A stretch of DNA of 64,000 nucleotides from Dokdonella_A sp964582225 (GCA_964582225.1 CAZORA010000009.1:1-64000); one strand, 5' to 3'. Positions 42,391 to 51,855 are shown, numbered from the stretch's first letter. Notes: generated by a model from the sequence alone, not told the origin. Program-made: numbers and translations.

Positions 42391-44367
42391 TCAGTCGCCC
42401 AGCAGCTGCGTCAGATGCGCCAGATGCGAGCTCGCCAGCTCGCGCCGCTGCGCCGCGTCCTGCTCGGGGTCGCGGCCATCCCAGTGCAGGTCGGCCTGCG
42501 GCAGTTCGGCCAAAAAGCGGCTCGGCTCGTTGTGCAGGATTTCCCCGAACTGGCGCTTGCGCCGCGACCAGGACAGGCTGAGCTGTTCCCTGGCGCGGGT
42601 CAGGCCGACGTAGAGCAGGCGCCGCTCTTCCTCGATCCGGCCCTCGGCGACGCTGCTCTCGTGCGGCAGGGTGGCGTCATCGACCCCGACCAGGAACACG
42701 CAGCGGAACTCGAGGCCCTTGGCCGAGTGCAGGGTCATCAGCCGCACCGCCTCGCCCTGCTCGTCGCGCTCGACGCCGCCGAGCAGGGCGAGCTGGGCCG
42801 CCAGATCGCCCAGGCCGCGATTTTTCTCCATGGCGCGGAACCATTCGGCCAGCTCGGCGATATTGCCGAGGCGCCGCTCGCGCAGGGCCGGATCGCGCAC
42901 TTCAGCGGCGACATGCGCGGCATAGCCGATCCGTCGAACCAGCTCGCCCACCAGCTCCGCGGCCGACAGCCGCGCGGCCAGCGCCTCGAGCGCATCGATC
43001 AGGCGGGTGAAGCCCGCCAGCGCTGAAGCCGAGCGCGCACCAAGCTCCCTGAGCACGGCGTCGCTGCGCGCCGCCGCGAGCAGCGGCAGATGGCGCTGGC
43101 CGGCAAGCTGCCCGAGCCGCTCGAGGGTGGTTGCGCCGATGTCGCGCCGCGGCAGGTTGACCACCCGCAGAAACGCCGCGTCGTCGCTCGGATTGGCGAG
43201 CAGGCGCAGATAGCCAAGCAGATCGCGCACCTCGGCACGGTCGAGGAAGGCGGTGCCGCCGCTGACCCGATAGGGAATGTGCAGAAGCCGCAGCGCCTTT
43301 TCCAGCGCCCGCGACTGATGCTTGCCGCGATACAACACGGCGAACTCACGCCAGGGCAGCTGACGACGCAGCGCCAGATGGCTGATCGCCGCCGCCACCC
43401 GCTCGGCTTCCTGCTCGGCGTCGCTGCATTCCAGCACCCGAATCGGCGGACCCTCATCCTCGCGGCTCCAAAGTCTCTTCTCGAACAGGTGCGCATTGTG
43501 TGCGATCAGCGCGTTGGCGGCGCGCAGAATGCGCCGCGAGCAGCGGTAGTTCTGCTCCAGCTTGATCACCCTGAGCGCGGGATAGTCGCGTGCAAGCTCG
43601 GCGAGGTTCTCCGGCTGCGCGCCGCGCCAGGCATAGATCGACTGATCATCATCGCCGACCGCGGTGAAGCGTCCGCGCGAGCCGGCCAGGGCGCGCACCA
43701 GGCGATACTGGGCGGCATTGCTGTCCTGATACTCGTCGATCAGCAGGTAGCGCAGGCGTTCACTCCACGTCGCGCGGGCTTCTTCGTCGGCTTCGAGGAT
43801 CGAAAGCGGCAGGCGGATCAGATCGTCGAAGTCGACTGCGTTGAAGGCCGCCAGCCGTGCCTGGTAAGCGGCATAGAGCGCCGCCGCCTCGCGCTCGCGC
43901 GGGCTCGTCGCGCGCGCCACTGCCTGCTCCGGCGTGAGGCCCTCGTTCTTGGCCCGGGACACAAGGGACTGCAGCCCGGCGAGCACCTCGGGCTTGGCCC
44001 CGGCCGGCGCCAGGTCCTTGACGATCGCCCGACTGTCATCGGCGTCGAATACGGAGAAACCGCGGCGCAGGCCGGCGCGGGCGGCCTCGATCTGCAGGAA
44101 GCGCAGACCGAGCGCGTGAAAGGTGCACACCGTCAGCCCCTCGCCCGCCGCGCCGCGCAGCAGCCGCGCGGCGCGCTCGCGCATCTCGCGCGCGGCCTTG
44201 TTGGTGAAGGTGATCGCGGCGATCCGCTCGGCGGCCAGGCCGCGATCACGGATCAAGTAGGCGACCTTCTCGGTGATCACCCGAGTCTTGCCCGAACCGG
44301 CGCCGGCCAGCACGAGAAGGGGGCCGTCGCAGTATTCGACGGCGGCGCGCTGTTGCGGATTCAACAC
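42391..44367 (-). CDS. rep: ATP-dependent DNA helicase Rep
   Basis: The SF1A 3'-5' helicase aids replication fork progress. The 658-residue sequence starts LNPQQRAAVEYCDGP, then Walker A GAGSGKTRV (22-30), AITFTNKAAREM, LLIDEYQDSNAAQYRLV, VGDDDQSIYAWRGAQPENL, QNYRCSRRILRAANALI and the motif V/VI LMTLHSAKGLEFRCVFLVG and YVGLTRAREQL. GTG 44367 matches family starts; an ATG at 44421 would add 18 residues. It follows mutM after about 120 bases. Confidence 0.95.
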   Translation of the reverse strand: MLNPQQRAAVEYCDGPLLVLAGAGSGKTRVITEKVAYLIRDRGLAAERIAAITFTNKAAREMRERAARLLRGAAGEGLTVCTFHALGLRFLQIEAARAGLRRGFSVFDADDSRAIVKDLAPAGAKPEVLAGLQSLVSRAKNEGLTPEQAVARATSPREREAAALYAAYQARLAAFNAVDFDDLIRLPLSILEADEEARATWSERLRYLLIDEYQDSNAAQYRLVRALAGSRGRFTAVGDDDQSIYAWRGAQPENLAELARDYPALRVIKLEQNYRCSRRILRAANALIAHNAHLFEKRLWSREDEGPPIRVLECSDAEQEAERVAAAISHLALRRQLPWREFAVLYRGKHQSRALEKALRLLHIPYRVSGGTAFLDRAEVRDLLGYLRLLANPSDDAAFLRVVNLPRRDIGATTLERLGQLAGQRHLPLLAAARSDAVLRELGARSASALAGFTRLIDALEALAARLSAAELVGELVRRIGYAAHVAAEVRDPALRERRLGNIAELAEWFRAMEKNRGLGDLAAQLALLGGVERDEQGEAVRLMTLHSAKGLEFRCVFLVGVDDATLPHESSVAEGRIEEERRLLYVGLTRAREQLSLSWSRRKRQFGEILHNEPSRFLAELPQADLHWDGRDPEQDAAQRRELASSHLAHLTQLLGD

Positions 44368-44490
44368 AGGACGAGGACCAGCGGAAGCGAAGCGGGATCG
44401 CCAGCGAGGGACGATCCTCATACTGTGCCACAGCCGGCCCGGCTGTTACCGTATCTGGCACTGCGCTGACCGGCCTGAGGCGGCTCGATT

Positions 44491-45303
44491 TCAGCTCTGG
44501 CAGCGCGGGCAGAAATAGCTGGCGCGCTGGCCGAGGGCGACGGCGCGGATCGCCGCGCCGCAGCGCCGACAGGTTTCGCCTTCGCGGCCGTAGACCAGAA
44601 GCTCCTGGGCGAAATGGCCGGGCCGCCCGTCCGGGGCGAGGAAATCGCGCAGGGTGGTGCCGCCGCGCTCGATTGCCCGGCCGAGCACCACGCGCACCGC
44701 ATCGGCAAGCCGCGCGTAGCGCTCGCGCGAGACCCGCCCGGCCGCCCGGCGCGGGTCGATTCCGGCCAGAAACAGTGCCTCGCTGGCGTAGATGTTGCCG
44801 ACGCCGACCACCACCGATTGGTTCATCAGAAACACCTTGACCGCGCCGCGTCGCCCGCGCGAGTGCGCCCACAGGAGGTCGCCATCGAAGTCCGGCCCCA
44901 ACGGTTCGGGACCGAGCCCGGCCAGCAGCGGATGCAGCGTCCCGGCCGGCTGCCAGAGCTCACAGCCGAAACGGCGCGGATCGTTCAGCCGCAGGATGCG
45001 TCCCGAATCGAGGCGCCAGTCGACGTGGTCGTGCGGGCCGGGCGGCGTGTCGGCCGGGACCAGGCGCAGGCTCCCCGACATGCCGAGATGGAGCAGCGCG
45101 CTGCCGCTCGCAACCCGCACCAGCAGGTATTTGGCGCGCCGCTCGACGGCGAGGATGGGCTTCCCCGGCAGCTGCAGCGCGAGTTCGGGCGCGACGGGCC
45201 AGCGCAGCTGCGGCTGACGCACGTCCAGGGCGAGAACACGATGGCCGAGGAGATGCGGCGCGAGCCCGCGGCGGGTGGCTTCGACCTCGGGCAGCTCGGG
45301 CAC
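44491..45303 (-). CDS. mutM: Formamidopyrimidine-DNA glycosylase
   Basis: It removes 8-oxoguanine and other oxidised purines and cleaves the abasic site. The 270-residue protein has the required N-terminal PELPEVE, the H2TH region GVGNIYASEALFLAGIDP and the C-terminal zinc finger CRRCGA...CPRC. The start must be the GTG at 45303 because the catalytic proline must follow the initiator. It stands 5 bases after the DUF4340-like gene, so it probably shares the Gld-type operon mRNA. Confidence 0.97.
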   Translation of the reverse strand: MPELPEVEATRRGLAPHLLGHRVLALDVRQPQLRWPVAPELALQLPGKPILAVERRAKYLLVRVASGSALLHLGMSGSLRLVPADTPPGPHDHVDWRLDSGRILRLNDPRRFGCELWQPAGTLHPLLAGLGPEPLGPDFDGDLLWAHSRGRRGAVKVFLMNQSVVVGVGNIYASEALFLAGIDPRRAAGRVSRERYARLADAVRVVLGRAIERGGTTLRDFLAPDGRPGHFAQELLVYGREGETCRRCGAAIRAVALGQRASYFCPRCQS

Positions 45304-45308
45304 GGCGG

Positions 45309-45827
45309 CTACTGAGTGGCGCCGGGCGACAGCGGATTGAGATCGCCGCCGCGCTCGCCGGCAAAGAGCAAGGCGCTGAAGCGGTCGGGAACCAGGGCGA
45401 TCGCTCCACCGACCGCGACGTAGCGATCAGCGTGGATCGCGTCGGTGGTGCCGAAACGCAGCAGCAGACCATCGAGGCGCAGGCTGGCCTGCGGCGGCTC
45501 GAGACCGAGTTTCGCCGGATCGAGTTCACCCGGCGCATAGCGCGTGCGCACCGGCGCGCGCGCGATGGCGATCAGCTTCTCGACGTAGCCAGGATCGGCC
45601 GGCGCCTCGCGCGGCGCGCTCAAGTACCAGCCCTCGGCGCGCTTCTCGTAGCGGCGCGGCGTACAGCCTGTGCAGTCGAGCTCGACCAGGCGCACACTCG
45701 CCGGATCGATCGAAATCAGCGGGTCGGCGAACCGCGCCGCCTCGCGCCGGAGCTGGAGCCAGATCGCCGCGCCAAGCAGCGTGGCAATCGCGGCGAGAAA
45801 CAGCAGCGAGCGCGTGCGGCGCTTCAT
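45309..45827 (-). CDS. DUF4340-like membrane-anchored protein
   Basis: The 172-residue product has one N-terminal span (SLLFLAAIATLLGAAIWLQL) and a periplasmic part with the DUF4340-like pattern: YEKRAEGWYLSAPREAPAD, LGLEPPQASLRLDGLLLRFG and YVAVGGAIALVPDRFSALL. DUF4340 proteins are commonly the last part of Gld-type ABC clusters. Here the ATG follows the GldG-like stop with no gap. Its role in that transporter is not known. Confidence 0.83.
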   Translation of the reverse strand: MKRRTRSLLFLAAIATLLGAAIWLQLRREAARFADPLISIDPASVRLVELDCTGCTPRRYEKRAEGWYLSAPREAPADPGYVEKLIAIARAPVRTRYAPGELDPAKLGLEPPQASLRLDGLLLRFGTTDAIHADRYVAVGGAIALVPDRFSALLFAGERGGDLNPLSPGATQ

Positions 45828-47192
45828 TCAGCGCCGCCGCCGGAGCCACCAGAGGAACCAGCCGCTGCCCGCGAGGAGGAGCGGCAGGACCACCAGAAAG
45901 GTGAGGGCGAGCGCCGTGAGCCCCGCCTGCGACAGCTTCAGCTCGCGGTCGGGCGCGCTGCGGTCGGGCACCTCGATCTGCGCGTCATCGCCCAGTAGCC
46001 AGTCGAACACGCGCTGACCGAACTCGCGGTTGCCGCCGTTGCCGAGAAAACTATTGGAGAGGAAATCGCCGTCACCAAGCACGACCACGCGCTGCTCGCG
46101 CCGATCCGGCCGCGGCGAGACGCGGCTCAGCGCAAAGCCGAGGTCGAGCGGGCCGGCCAGTTCCCCTTCCTCGGCGTCCTGGCGAATCGTGTCGGTGGCC
46201 TCGCTCGCCTGCGGAATGTGGCCGGTCTCGTTCCAGGAGCTCGGCCCGGAGCGGAGCAGCGGCGCCAGCGCCCAGCGCGCGCCGGTCAGCTTGGCCAGCG
46301 CCGCCGGCTGTGGCAGCAGCAGGGTGAGCGCGAAGTCGCGGGTGATGGCGTGCGGCGGATATTCGCTCAGGGCGACGAAGCTCGGATCGCCGATGCCGTA
46401 GGCCTGACCGCTGGCGTCGACCACCACGCCGGGCAGCACGCGCAGGCCGAGCGCGTCGGCCAGGGCGTCGAGGCCACCCCCGGCGGCGAGCCCCGGCTCG
46501 CCCGGCTCGGCGAGCCAGAGCAGGGCGCCGCCGCGATCGAGATAGCCGAGCAGGGCGTCGCGGACCGAGTCCGGGAGCGCGACTCGCGGATTGGCGATGA
46601 CGACGAGATCGGTGTTCTCCGGCACCTTGCCGGTGCGCGCCAACGGCAGCGGCACTACGCGCAGGCCACGCGCGCCGAGAGTCGCCGCGAAGCGGCCGAG
46701 GTCGGCATTGGCTTGCCCCAGGGGGTCACGCTCACCCTCGCCTTCGAGGAAGGCGACGATGCGCTGCCGCGGCCGCGACAGGCGCAGCAGGACAGCCGAG
46801 AACTCGGCCTCGTTCAGCAGCTTGAGCCGCTCGCTGCGCCCGTCGTAGCGGACTTCAAGCTCACCGTCGGTGGTGATTCCCGCCTCGCGCATGGCGGCGG
46901 GATCGGCGTCGGGATCGACGAAGCGCAGCGAAAGGTCGGGCTTGACACGGCGGTAGCGGGCGACGAAATCGCTGACCAGGGCGCGCAGCTCGCCCGGACG
47001 GCGCGCATAGCTGGTCACCTCGACCGGCGCATCGAGCTTTGCCAAGATCGCCAGCGATTCGGGACCGAGGCTCGCCGACTGCGCGTAACTCCAGTCCGCC
47101 CGAAAGCCGAAGCGAGTGCTCAGAAACCCGAGCATGGCGGCCACCGCGAGCAGCAACAGCAGGTGGGCGAGTCGGGCCAGGCGCTCGCCCAT
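45828..47192 (-). CDS. GldG-like ABC transporter component
   Basis: The 454-residue protein has an N-terminal span (LLLLLAVAAMLGFLSTRF), a large periplasmic domain and a C-terminal span (LTALALTFLVVLPLLLAGSGWFLWWL). The periplasmic part carries GldG/DUF4350-like features: YRRVKPDLSLRFVDPDADP, IVAFLEGEGERDP, LVVIANPRVALP, RVVVLGDGDFLSNSFLGNGGN. It starts within the permease stop (TGATG, 1 base shared). In Bacteroidetes gliding GldAFG form a transporter. Here it is a proteobacterial version with unknown cargo. Confidence 0.87.
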   Translation of the reverse strand: MGERLARLAHLLLLLAVAAMLGFLSTRFGFRADWSYAQSASLGPESLAILAKLDAPVEVTSYARRPGELRALVSDFVARYRRVKPDLSLRFVDPDADPAAMREAGITTDGELEVRYDGRSERLKLLNEAEFSAVLLRLSRPRQRIVAFLEGEGERDPLGQANADLGRFAATLGARGLRVVPLPLARTGKVPENTDLVVIANPRVALPDSVRDALLGYLDRGGALLWLAEPGEPGLAAGGGLDALADALGLRVLPGVVVDASGQAYGIGDPSFVALSEYPPHAITRDFALTLLLPQPAALAKLTGARWALAPLLRSGPSSWNETGHIPQASEATDTIRQDAEEGELAGPLDLGFALSRVSPRPDRREQRVVVLGDGDFLSNSFLGNGGNREFGQRVFDWLLGDDAQIEVPDRSAPDRELKLSQAGLTALALTFLVVLPLLLAGSGWFLWWLRRRR

Positions 47193-47953
47193 CAGTCCAC
47201 CCGCGCCCGCAGCGCCTGCAGCCGTCGCGCTGCGAGCATCAAGACGAGCGCGATCAGCAGCAGGAAATAGATCAAATCGACGCTGGCGACGATGCCGCGA
47301 AAGAAAGGATCGAGGTGACTCGACAGCGCCAGGTAGTTGATGCCGGCGTTGCTGATGCCCTGCAGGCGCGCGCCGGCGTCGACCACCGCGAGCAGCACGC
47401 CCAGCGCGAGCGCGGCGGCCGCAGCCAGCGCCGGCTGCGCCGCCCAAGCCGAGCAGAGAATGCCGATCGCGGTCAGCGCGGCGGTAAACAGCGCCAGCCC
47501 GAGCAGGGCCGCCGCCAGCTTGCCCCAGTCGAGCGCGGCGCCAAAGCCGAGCGCAAGCGGCATCAGGGCGACCAACGTCAGCAGCGCCAGCAGATAGCCC
47601 AGCGCGCCGAAAAACTTGCCCAGGACGATCCGCCCATCACCGACTCCGCTGGCGAGCAGGAGCGGCAGGGTGCCGGCACGGCGCTCCCCGGCGAGACTGC
47701 GCATGGTGACCAGCGGTACCACCAGGAGCAGCAAATTCGCCAGGCTGCGCAACAGCGGTACGGCCACCAGGTCGGTGACGCCCGGCGCGTCGCGCAGGCC
47801 GCCCAGGCGCGGCGCGACGTCGAGAAAGGTCTGCAGGGCAAGCAGGAACTGCCAGGCCATCAGCGCAAGCAGCAGCGCCGCGAGGGTCCAGGCGAAGGGC
47901 TGCAGCACGAGGCGCCGCCATTCATGGCGAGCGAGCAGACCGATCACGCTCAT
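47192..47953 (-). CDS. ABC-2 type permease (GldF-like)
   Basis: The 253-residue inner-membrane protein has six spans, with the NosY/GldF-type N-terminus HEWRRLVLQPFAWTLAALLLALMAWQF, RSLAGERRAGTLPLLLASGVG and LAAALLGLALFTAALTAIGIL. It pairs with the ATPase that overlaps its start by 4 bases. The substrate is unknown. Confidence 0.88.
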   Translation of the reverse strand: MSVIGLLARHEWRRLVLQPFAWTLAALLLALMAWQFLLALQTFLDVAPRLGGLRDAPGVTDLVAVPLLRSLANLLLLVVPLVTMRSLAGERRAGTLPLLLASGVGDGRIVLGKFFGALGYLLALLTLVALMPLALGFGAALDWGKLAAALLGLALFTAALTAIGILCSAWAAQPALAAAAALALGVLLAVVDAGARLQGISNAGINYLALSSHLDPFFRGIVASVDLIYFLLLIALVLMLAARRLQALRARVD

Positions 47954-48675
47954 GCTGCGGCCGCGCCGCCGGCGGCGATTTCGAGAAAGAGGCGGTCGAG
48001 CGGGACCGCGCCGCCGGTCGTCGGGCCGCTATGGCGCAGCATGCCTTCGTGAAGGATCGCGACCCGATCGCAGCAGGCGGCGACGTCGGACAGGACGTGG
48101 GTCGAAAGCACCACGGCGCTCTCGCGGCCGAGGGCTCTGACCAATTCGCGCAGACGCAGCGCCTGCACCGGATCGAGGCCCGCAGCCGGTTCGTCGAGCA
48201 CCACCAGGCGTGGTTCGTGCACGATCGCCTGGGCGATGCCGACGCGCTGCCGCCAGCCGCGCGAGAGCGCTCCGATCAAGCGCCGGCGCACCTCGCCGAG
48301 ACCACAGCGCTCGATCGTGCGCGCCACTGCCGCCGCGACTTCGCCGCGCGGGACTCCGCGCAAGCGCGCGCAAAAGCGCAGGAACTCGACGGGCGTGAGC
48401 TCGGCGTGGAGCGGTGCCTGGTCAGGCAGGTAGCCGATGCCGCGGCGGGCGAGCTCCGGATGCTCCTGGAGATCCTGGCCCGCGAAGCGCAGCGTTCCAC
48501 TGCTCGGCGTCAGCACTCCGACCAGCATGCGCAAGGTGGTCGTCTTGCCGGCTCCGTTGACCCCGAGCAGACCGAGTACTTCGCCGTTCGCCACCGTGAG
48601 GTCGAGTCCGCGCACGACGCTGCGGCCAGCGAGCACGCAGCCGGCGGCTTCAAGCGCGAGCAGCGGAACCGTCAT
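47950..48675 (-). CDS. ABC transporter ATP-binding protein (GldA/NosF type)
   Basis: The 241-residue ATPase has Walker A GVNGAGKTTT, Q-loop GYLPDQAPLH, signature LSRGWRQRVGIAQA, Walker B RLVVLDEPAAGLDP and switch His in STHV. The signature LSRG..QR is typical of the GldA/NosF/CcmA-like group. It is the first gene of the ATPase-permease-GldG-DUF4340-mutM run. Confidence 0.93.
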   Translation of the reverse strand: MTVPLLALEAAGCVLAGRSVVRGLDLTVANGEVLGLLGVNGAGKTTTLRMLVGVLTPSSGTLRFAGQDLQEHPELARRGIGYLPDQAPLHAELTPVEFLRFCARLRGVPRGEVAAAVARTIERCGLGEVRRRLIGALSRGWRQRVGIAQAIVHEPRLVVLDEPAAGLDPVQALRLRELVRALGRESAVVLSTHVLSDVAACCDRVAILHEGMLRHSGPTTGGAVPLDRLFLEIAAGGAAAA

Positions 48676-48723
48676 GAGCAGCCATTGTTGCGGCCAGCGC
48701 CGCGCACAGCAAGCCGCGGGGCG

Positions 48724-49386
48724 TCAGGGCAGCTCGCGATGGCGGGCGGCGCGCTGCGTGCGGCAGCTGGCGAGGCGCTGGCGCCGCCGGCGGCCGCGCC
48801 AGACCCAGAAGACGAGCAGGGCAATCAGCAGCAGGGCCACCGCCACGGTGATGCCGCCCTGGCCGCGGCGCATCCAGGCCAGCAGCCAGTCGCGGTTTTC
48901 GGCGCCGTAGTAACCGAGCGCGACCCACAGCGGCACGCTGATCAAGGCCGCCGCGCCGTCGAGCAGCAGGAAGCGACCGAAGCCGACGCGGCGAGTCATG
49001 CCGGCGCTCAGGAACACCGCGGTGCGCAGACCCGGCAGGAAGCGGGCGATGAACAGCATGCGGTTGCCGTAGCGATCGAAGCGGTCCTGCACCTGGGCAT
49101 AGCGGCGCGGACTCAGCAGGCGCCGCGCCCAGCGCTGGCCGAGCACGCGCGCGCCGAAGCGGCGGCCGATCAGAAACACGCTCGCGTCACCGAGCAAGAC
49201 GCCGGCGAGACCCACGCCGCACATGATCCAGGGATCGGCATAGCCGAGGCCGGCGATGATGCCGCCGGCAACCAGCGACACATCTTCCGGAATCGGCACG
49301 CCAAAGCCACAGGCGAGCAATACGCTGAACACGGCCAGGTAGCCGTAGTTCGTGAACAGGCCGATCAATGCATCGAGGAGATTCAT
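48724..49386 (-). CDS. DedA family membrane protein
   Basis: The 220-residue inner-membrane protein has the DedA/SNARE-associated core: FGVPIPEDVSLVAGGIIAGLG, DASVFLIGRRFG, the signature ARFLPGLRTAVFLSAGMTR, then LWVALGYYGAE. DedA proteins are undecaprenyl-phosphate or lipid translocases. A basic tail (GRRRRQRLASCRTQRAARH) is longer than usual. Start ATG 49386 is divergent from dusB. Confidence 0.9.
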   Translation of the reverse strand: MNLLDALIGLFTNYGYLAVFSVLLACGFGVPIPEDVSLVAGGIIAGLGYADPWIMCGVGLAGVLLGDASVFLIGRRFGARVLGQRWARRLLSPRRYAQVQDRFDRYGNRMLFIARFLPGLRTAVFLSAGMTRRVGFGRFLLLDGAAALISVPLWVALGYYGAENRDWLLAWMRRGQGGITVAVALLLIALLVFWVWRGRRRRQRLASCRTQRAARHRELP

Positions 49387-49501
49387 CGCGAATCGCTGGC
49401 GGGTTCGGCGAGCGGGTCGGGGGATCGCCGCGCGGGATTGTAGCCCCGCGTCCGGACCGCACGTCGCCCGACCCGCCGTCGGGCGCCCCGGCATCCTCCG
49501 A

Positions 49502-49507
49502 TACAAT
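49502..49507 (+). promoter_or_regulatory. -10 of dusB, possible leaderless start
   Basis: TACAAT lies 6 bases before the dusB ATG at 49514. If used, transcription would begin at or next to the initiator A, giving a leaderless mRNA. No ribosome binding site precedes the ATG, which is consistent. No good -35 is visible. Confidence 0.5.
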
Positions 49508-49513
49508 TGGCCG

Positions 49514-50512
49514 ATGCAGATCGGCCCCTTCCTCATCGAGCCCGCGGTGGCGCTGGCGCCAATGGCGGGCGTGACCGACAAACCGTTCCGCCAGCTCTGC
49601 AAGCAGCTTGGCGCAGGCCTTGCGGTGTCCGAGATGACCAGCGCCGACCCGCGACTGTGGAGCACCCGCAAATCGCTGCTGCGCATGGACCACGCCGGCG
49701 AGCCGGACCCGGTCAGCGTGCAGATCGCCGGCCATGATCCGGCGCAGATGGCCGAGGCGGCGCGCTGCAACGTGGACCAGGGCGCGCAGATCATCGACAT
49801 CAACATGGGCTGCCCGGCAAAGAAGGTCTGCGGGGTCTCTTCCGGGTCGGCGCTGCTGCGCGACGAGCGCCTGGTCGGTCGCATCCTCGAGGCGATAGTG
49901 AATGCAGTCAGCGTGCCGGTCACCCTCAAGATTCGCTCCGGCTGGGACCGTGAACACCGCAACGGAGTGACCATCGCGCGGATCGCCGAAGCCAGCGGCG
50001 TCGCGGCGCTGGCCGTGCACGGGCGAACCCGCGCCGATCTCTACCTGGGCGAGGCCGAATACGAAACCATCGCCGCGATCCGCGCCGCGGTGTCGCTGCC
50101 GCTGTTCGCCAACGGCGACGTCGACAGCCCGCAGAAGGCCCGCGAGGTGCTGGCGGCAACCGGCGCCGACGCGATCATGATCGGCCGAGCGGCGCAGGGC
50201 CGGCCGTGGATCTTCCGCGAAATCGCGCATTTCCTCGCGACCGGCGAGGTGCTGCCACCGCCCGCGCCGCAGGCGGTGGCAGCGATCCTGCTGGCCCACC
50301 TGGAAGCGCTGTACGCCTTTTACGGCGAGGAGCAGGGCTTGCGGATCGCGCGCAAGCATCTCGGCTGGTACGCCCGCGACCGCCCCGAAAATGCCACCTT
50401 CCGGGCGGTGGTGAACCGCGCGCAGACGGCCACCGAGCAACATCGCCTGACTAAAGAATACTTCGCCGCACTGGCGGCCGGCCTCGCCCACGAATTCGCC
50501 GCCGCAGCCTGA
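49514..50512 (+). CDS. dusB: tRNA-dihydrouridine synthase B
   Basis: The 332-residue FMN enzyme reduces uridine in the tRNA D-loop. It shows the DusB N-terminus VALAPMAGVTDKPFRQLCKQLGAGLAVSEM, catalytic INMGCPAKKV with a following Cys, VTLKIRSGWD, AVHGRTR, FANGDVDSP and MIGRAAQGRPWIF. In E. coli dusB precedes fis; here an MFS gene follows instead, about 80 bases downstream. Confidence 0.95.
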   Translation: MQIGPFLIEPAVALAPMAGVTDKPFRQLCKQLGAGLAVSEMTSADPRLWSTRKSLLRMDHAGEPDPVSVQIAGHDPAQMAEAARCNVDQGAQIIDINMGCPAKKVCGVSSGSALLRDERLVGRILEAIVNAVSVPVTLKIRSGWDREHRNGVTIARIAEASGVAALAVHGRTRADLYLGEAEYETIAAIRAAVSLPLFANGDVDSPQKAREVLAATGADAIMIGRAAQGRPWIFREIAHFLATGEVLPPPAPQAVAAILLAHLEALYAFYGEEQGLRIARKHLGWYARDRPENATFRAVVNRAQTATEQHRLTKEYFAALAAGLAHEFAAAA

Positions 50513-50552
50513 ACGATGGGCGAGCCGCGGACCCGGCGCCGCGGCTCGCTGT

Positions 50553-50558
50553 CATAAT
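50553..50558 (+). promoter_or_regulatory. Possible -10 of the MFS gene
   Basis: CATAAT lies 37 bases before the ATG at 50596, with a GGGAG ribosome binding site between them. No clear -35. Confidence 0.45.
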
Positions 50559-50595
50559 GGATCGTTTCCCGTTCCGCGTTCGCAGGGAGCGAGCG

Positions 50596-51855
50596 ATGCA
50601 GCGCCACAGTCCTCCAGCCGCAGCCGACCCCGCGAGCATCGCCGCGAGCGCCGGGCCGCACGCGGCCGGCAACGGGCGGCTCGGCCGCTACGGCGTGCTG
50701 GCCGGGGTCAGCGCGGCGCACATGCTAAACGACATCATGCAGTCGGTGATCGTGACGATCTACCCGCTGCTCAAGGGCGAGCTCGATCTCGGCTTCTTCC
50801 AGATCGGCGCGATCACCCTGACCTTCCAGCTGACCGCCTCGCTGCTGCAGCCGGTGGTCGGCGCGGTCACCGACCGGCACCCGTTCCCGCGAATCCTGCC
50901 GCTCGGCATGTTCTTTACGATGTCCGGTCTGTTTCTCCTGTCGATCGCGCCCAGCTATCCGCTGGTGCTGCTCTCGGTCGGCCTGATCGGCTGTGGCTCG
51001 TCCACCTTCCACCCCGAGTCCTCGCGGGTTGCGCGGATGGCCTCGGGCGGACGCTACGGCCTCGCCCAGTCACTGTTTCAGATCGGCGGCAATGCCGGTC
51101 AAGCGCTCGGGCCTTTTCTTGCCGCGGCGATCGTCCTCAAATACGGCGCGGGCGGGCGCGTTCACGTCGCCTGGTTCGGCCTGATTGCGCTACTCGCGAT
51201 CGTCATCTTGCTGCAGGTCGCCCGCTGGTATGGGGCCCACCTCGACCTGCGCGGGCCGAAGCACGAGGCGGGAACAGCGATGCGCTATCCAGCACCCGTG
51301 GTGCGGCGCACGCTGGCGGTGCTGCTGGCGCTGATGTTCTCCAAGTTTTTCTATCTGGCGAGCATCAGCAGCTACTACATGTTCTTCCTGATGCATCAGT
51401 TTGCGGTGTCGGAGCATGCGGCGGCGAACCTCCTGGCGGTGTTCCTCGCCGCAGTCGCGGTCGGCACCCTGATCGGCGGGCCGATCGGCGACCGCATCGG
51501 GCGACGGCGAGTGATCTGGTTTTCGATCCTCGGCTGTGCGCCCTTCACCCTGGCGCTACCCTACGTTGGACTCGCCTGGACGGTGGCGCTCAGCGTCGCA
51601 ATCGGCCTGGTGCTCGCTTCCGCCTTCCCGGCGATCATCGTCTACGCGCAGGACATGCTCTCGCACCGGATCGGCATGGTTTCGGGCCTGTTCTACGGCT
51701 TCAGCTTCGGCCTCGGCGGCCTGGGTGCCGCGGTGCTCGGACTGCTGGCCGACGATTTCGGCATCCTGCTCGTGTATCAAATCTGCGCCTTCCTGCCGCT
51801 GATCGGCATCCTCGCCGTGTTTCTGCCCGACGTACGCCCGCCTGAGCAGCAGTGA
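50596..51855 (+). CDS. MFS transporter, fosmidomycin-resistance (Fsr)-like
   Basis: The 419-residue efflux-type major facilitator has twelve spans. It has an N-terminal AAHMLNDIMQSVIVTIYPLLK as in Fsr, TDRHPFPRILPLG, GCGSSTFHPESSRVARMASGGRYG (strongly Fsr-like) and GGPIGDRIGRRRVIWFSILG. The GGGAG ribosome binding site supports ATG 50596 over the ATG 13 codons upstream. The drug or metabolite exported cannot be read from sequence. Confidence 0.9.
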   Translation: MQRHSPPAAADPASIAASAGPHAAGNGRLGRYGVLAGVSAAHMLNDIMQSVIVTIYPLLKGELDLGFFQIGAITLTFQLTASLLQPVVGAVTDRHPFPRILPLGMFFTMSGLFLLSIAPSYPLVLLSVGLIGCGSSTFHPESSRVARMASGGRYGLAQSLFQIGGNAGQALGPFLAAAIVLKYGAGGRVHVAWFGLIALLAIVILLQVARWYGAHLDLRGPKHEAGTAMRYPAPVVRRTLAVLLALMFSKFFYLASISSYYMFFLMHQFAVSEHAAANLLAVFLAAVAVGTLIGGPIGDRIGRRRVIWFSILGCAPFTLALPYVGLAWTVALSVAIGLVLASAFPAIIVYAQDMLSHRIGMVSGLFYGFSFGLGGLGAAVLGLLADDFGILLVYQICAFLPLIGILAVFLPDVRPPEQQ

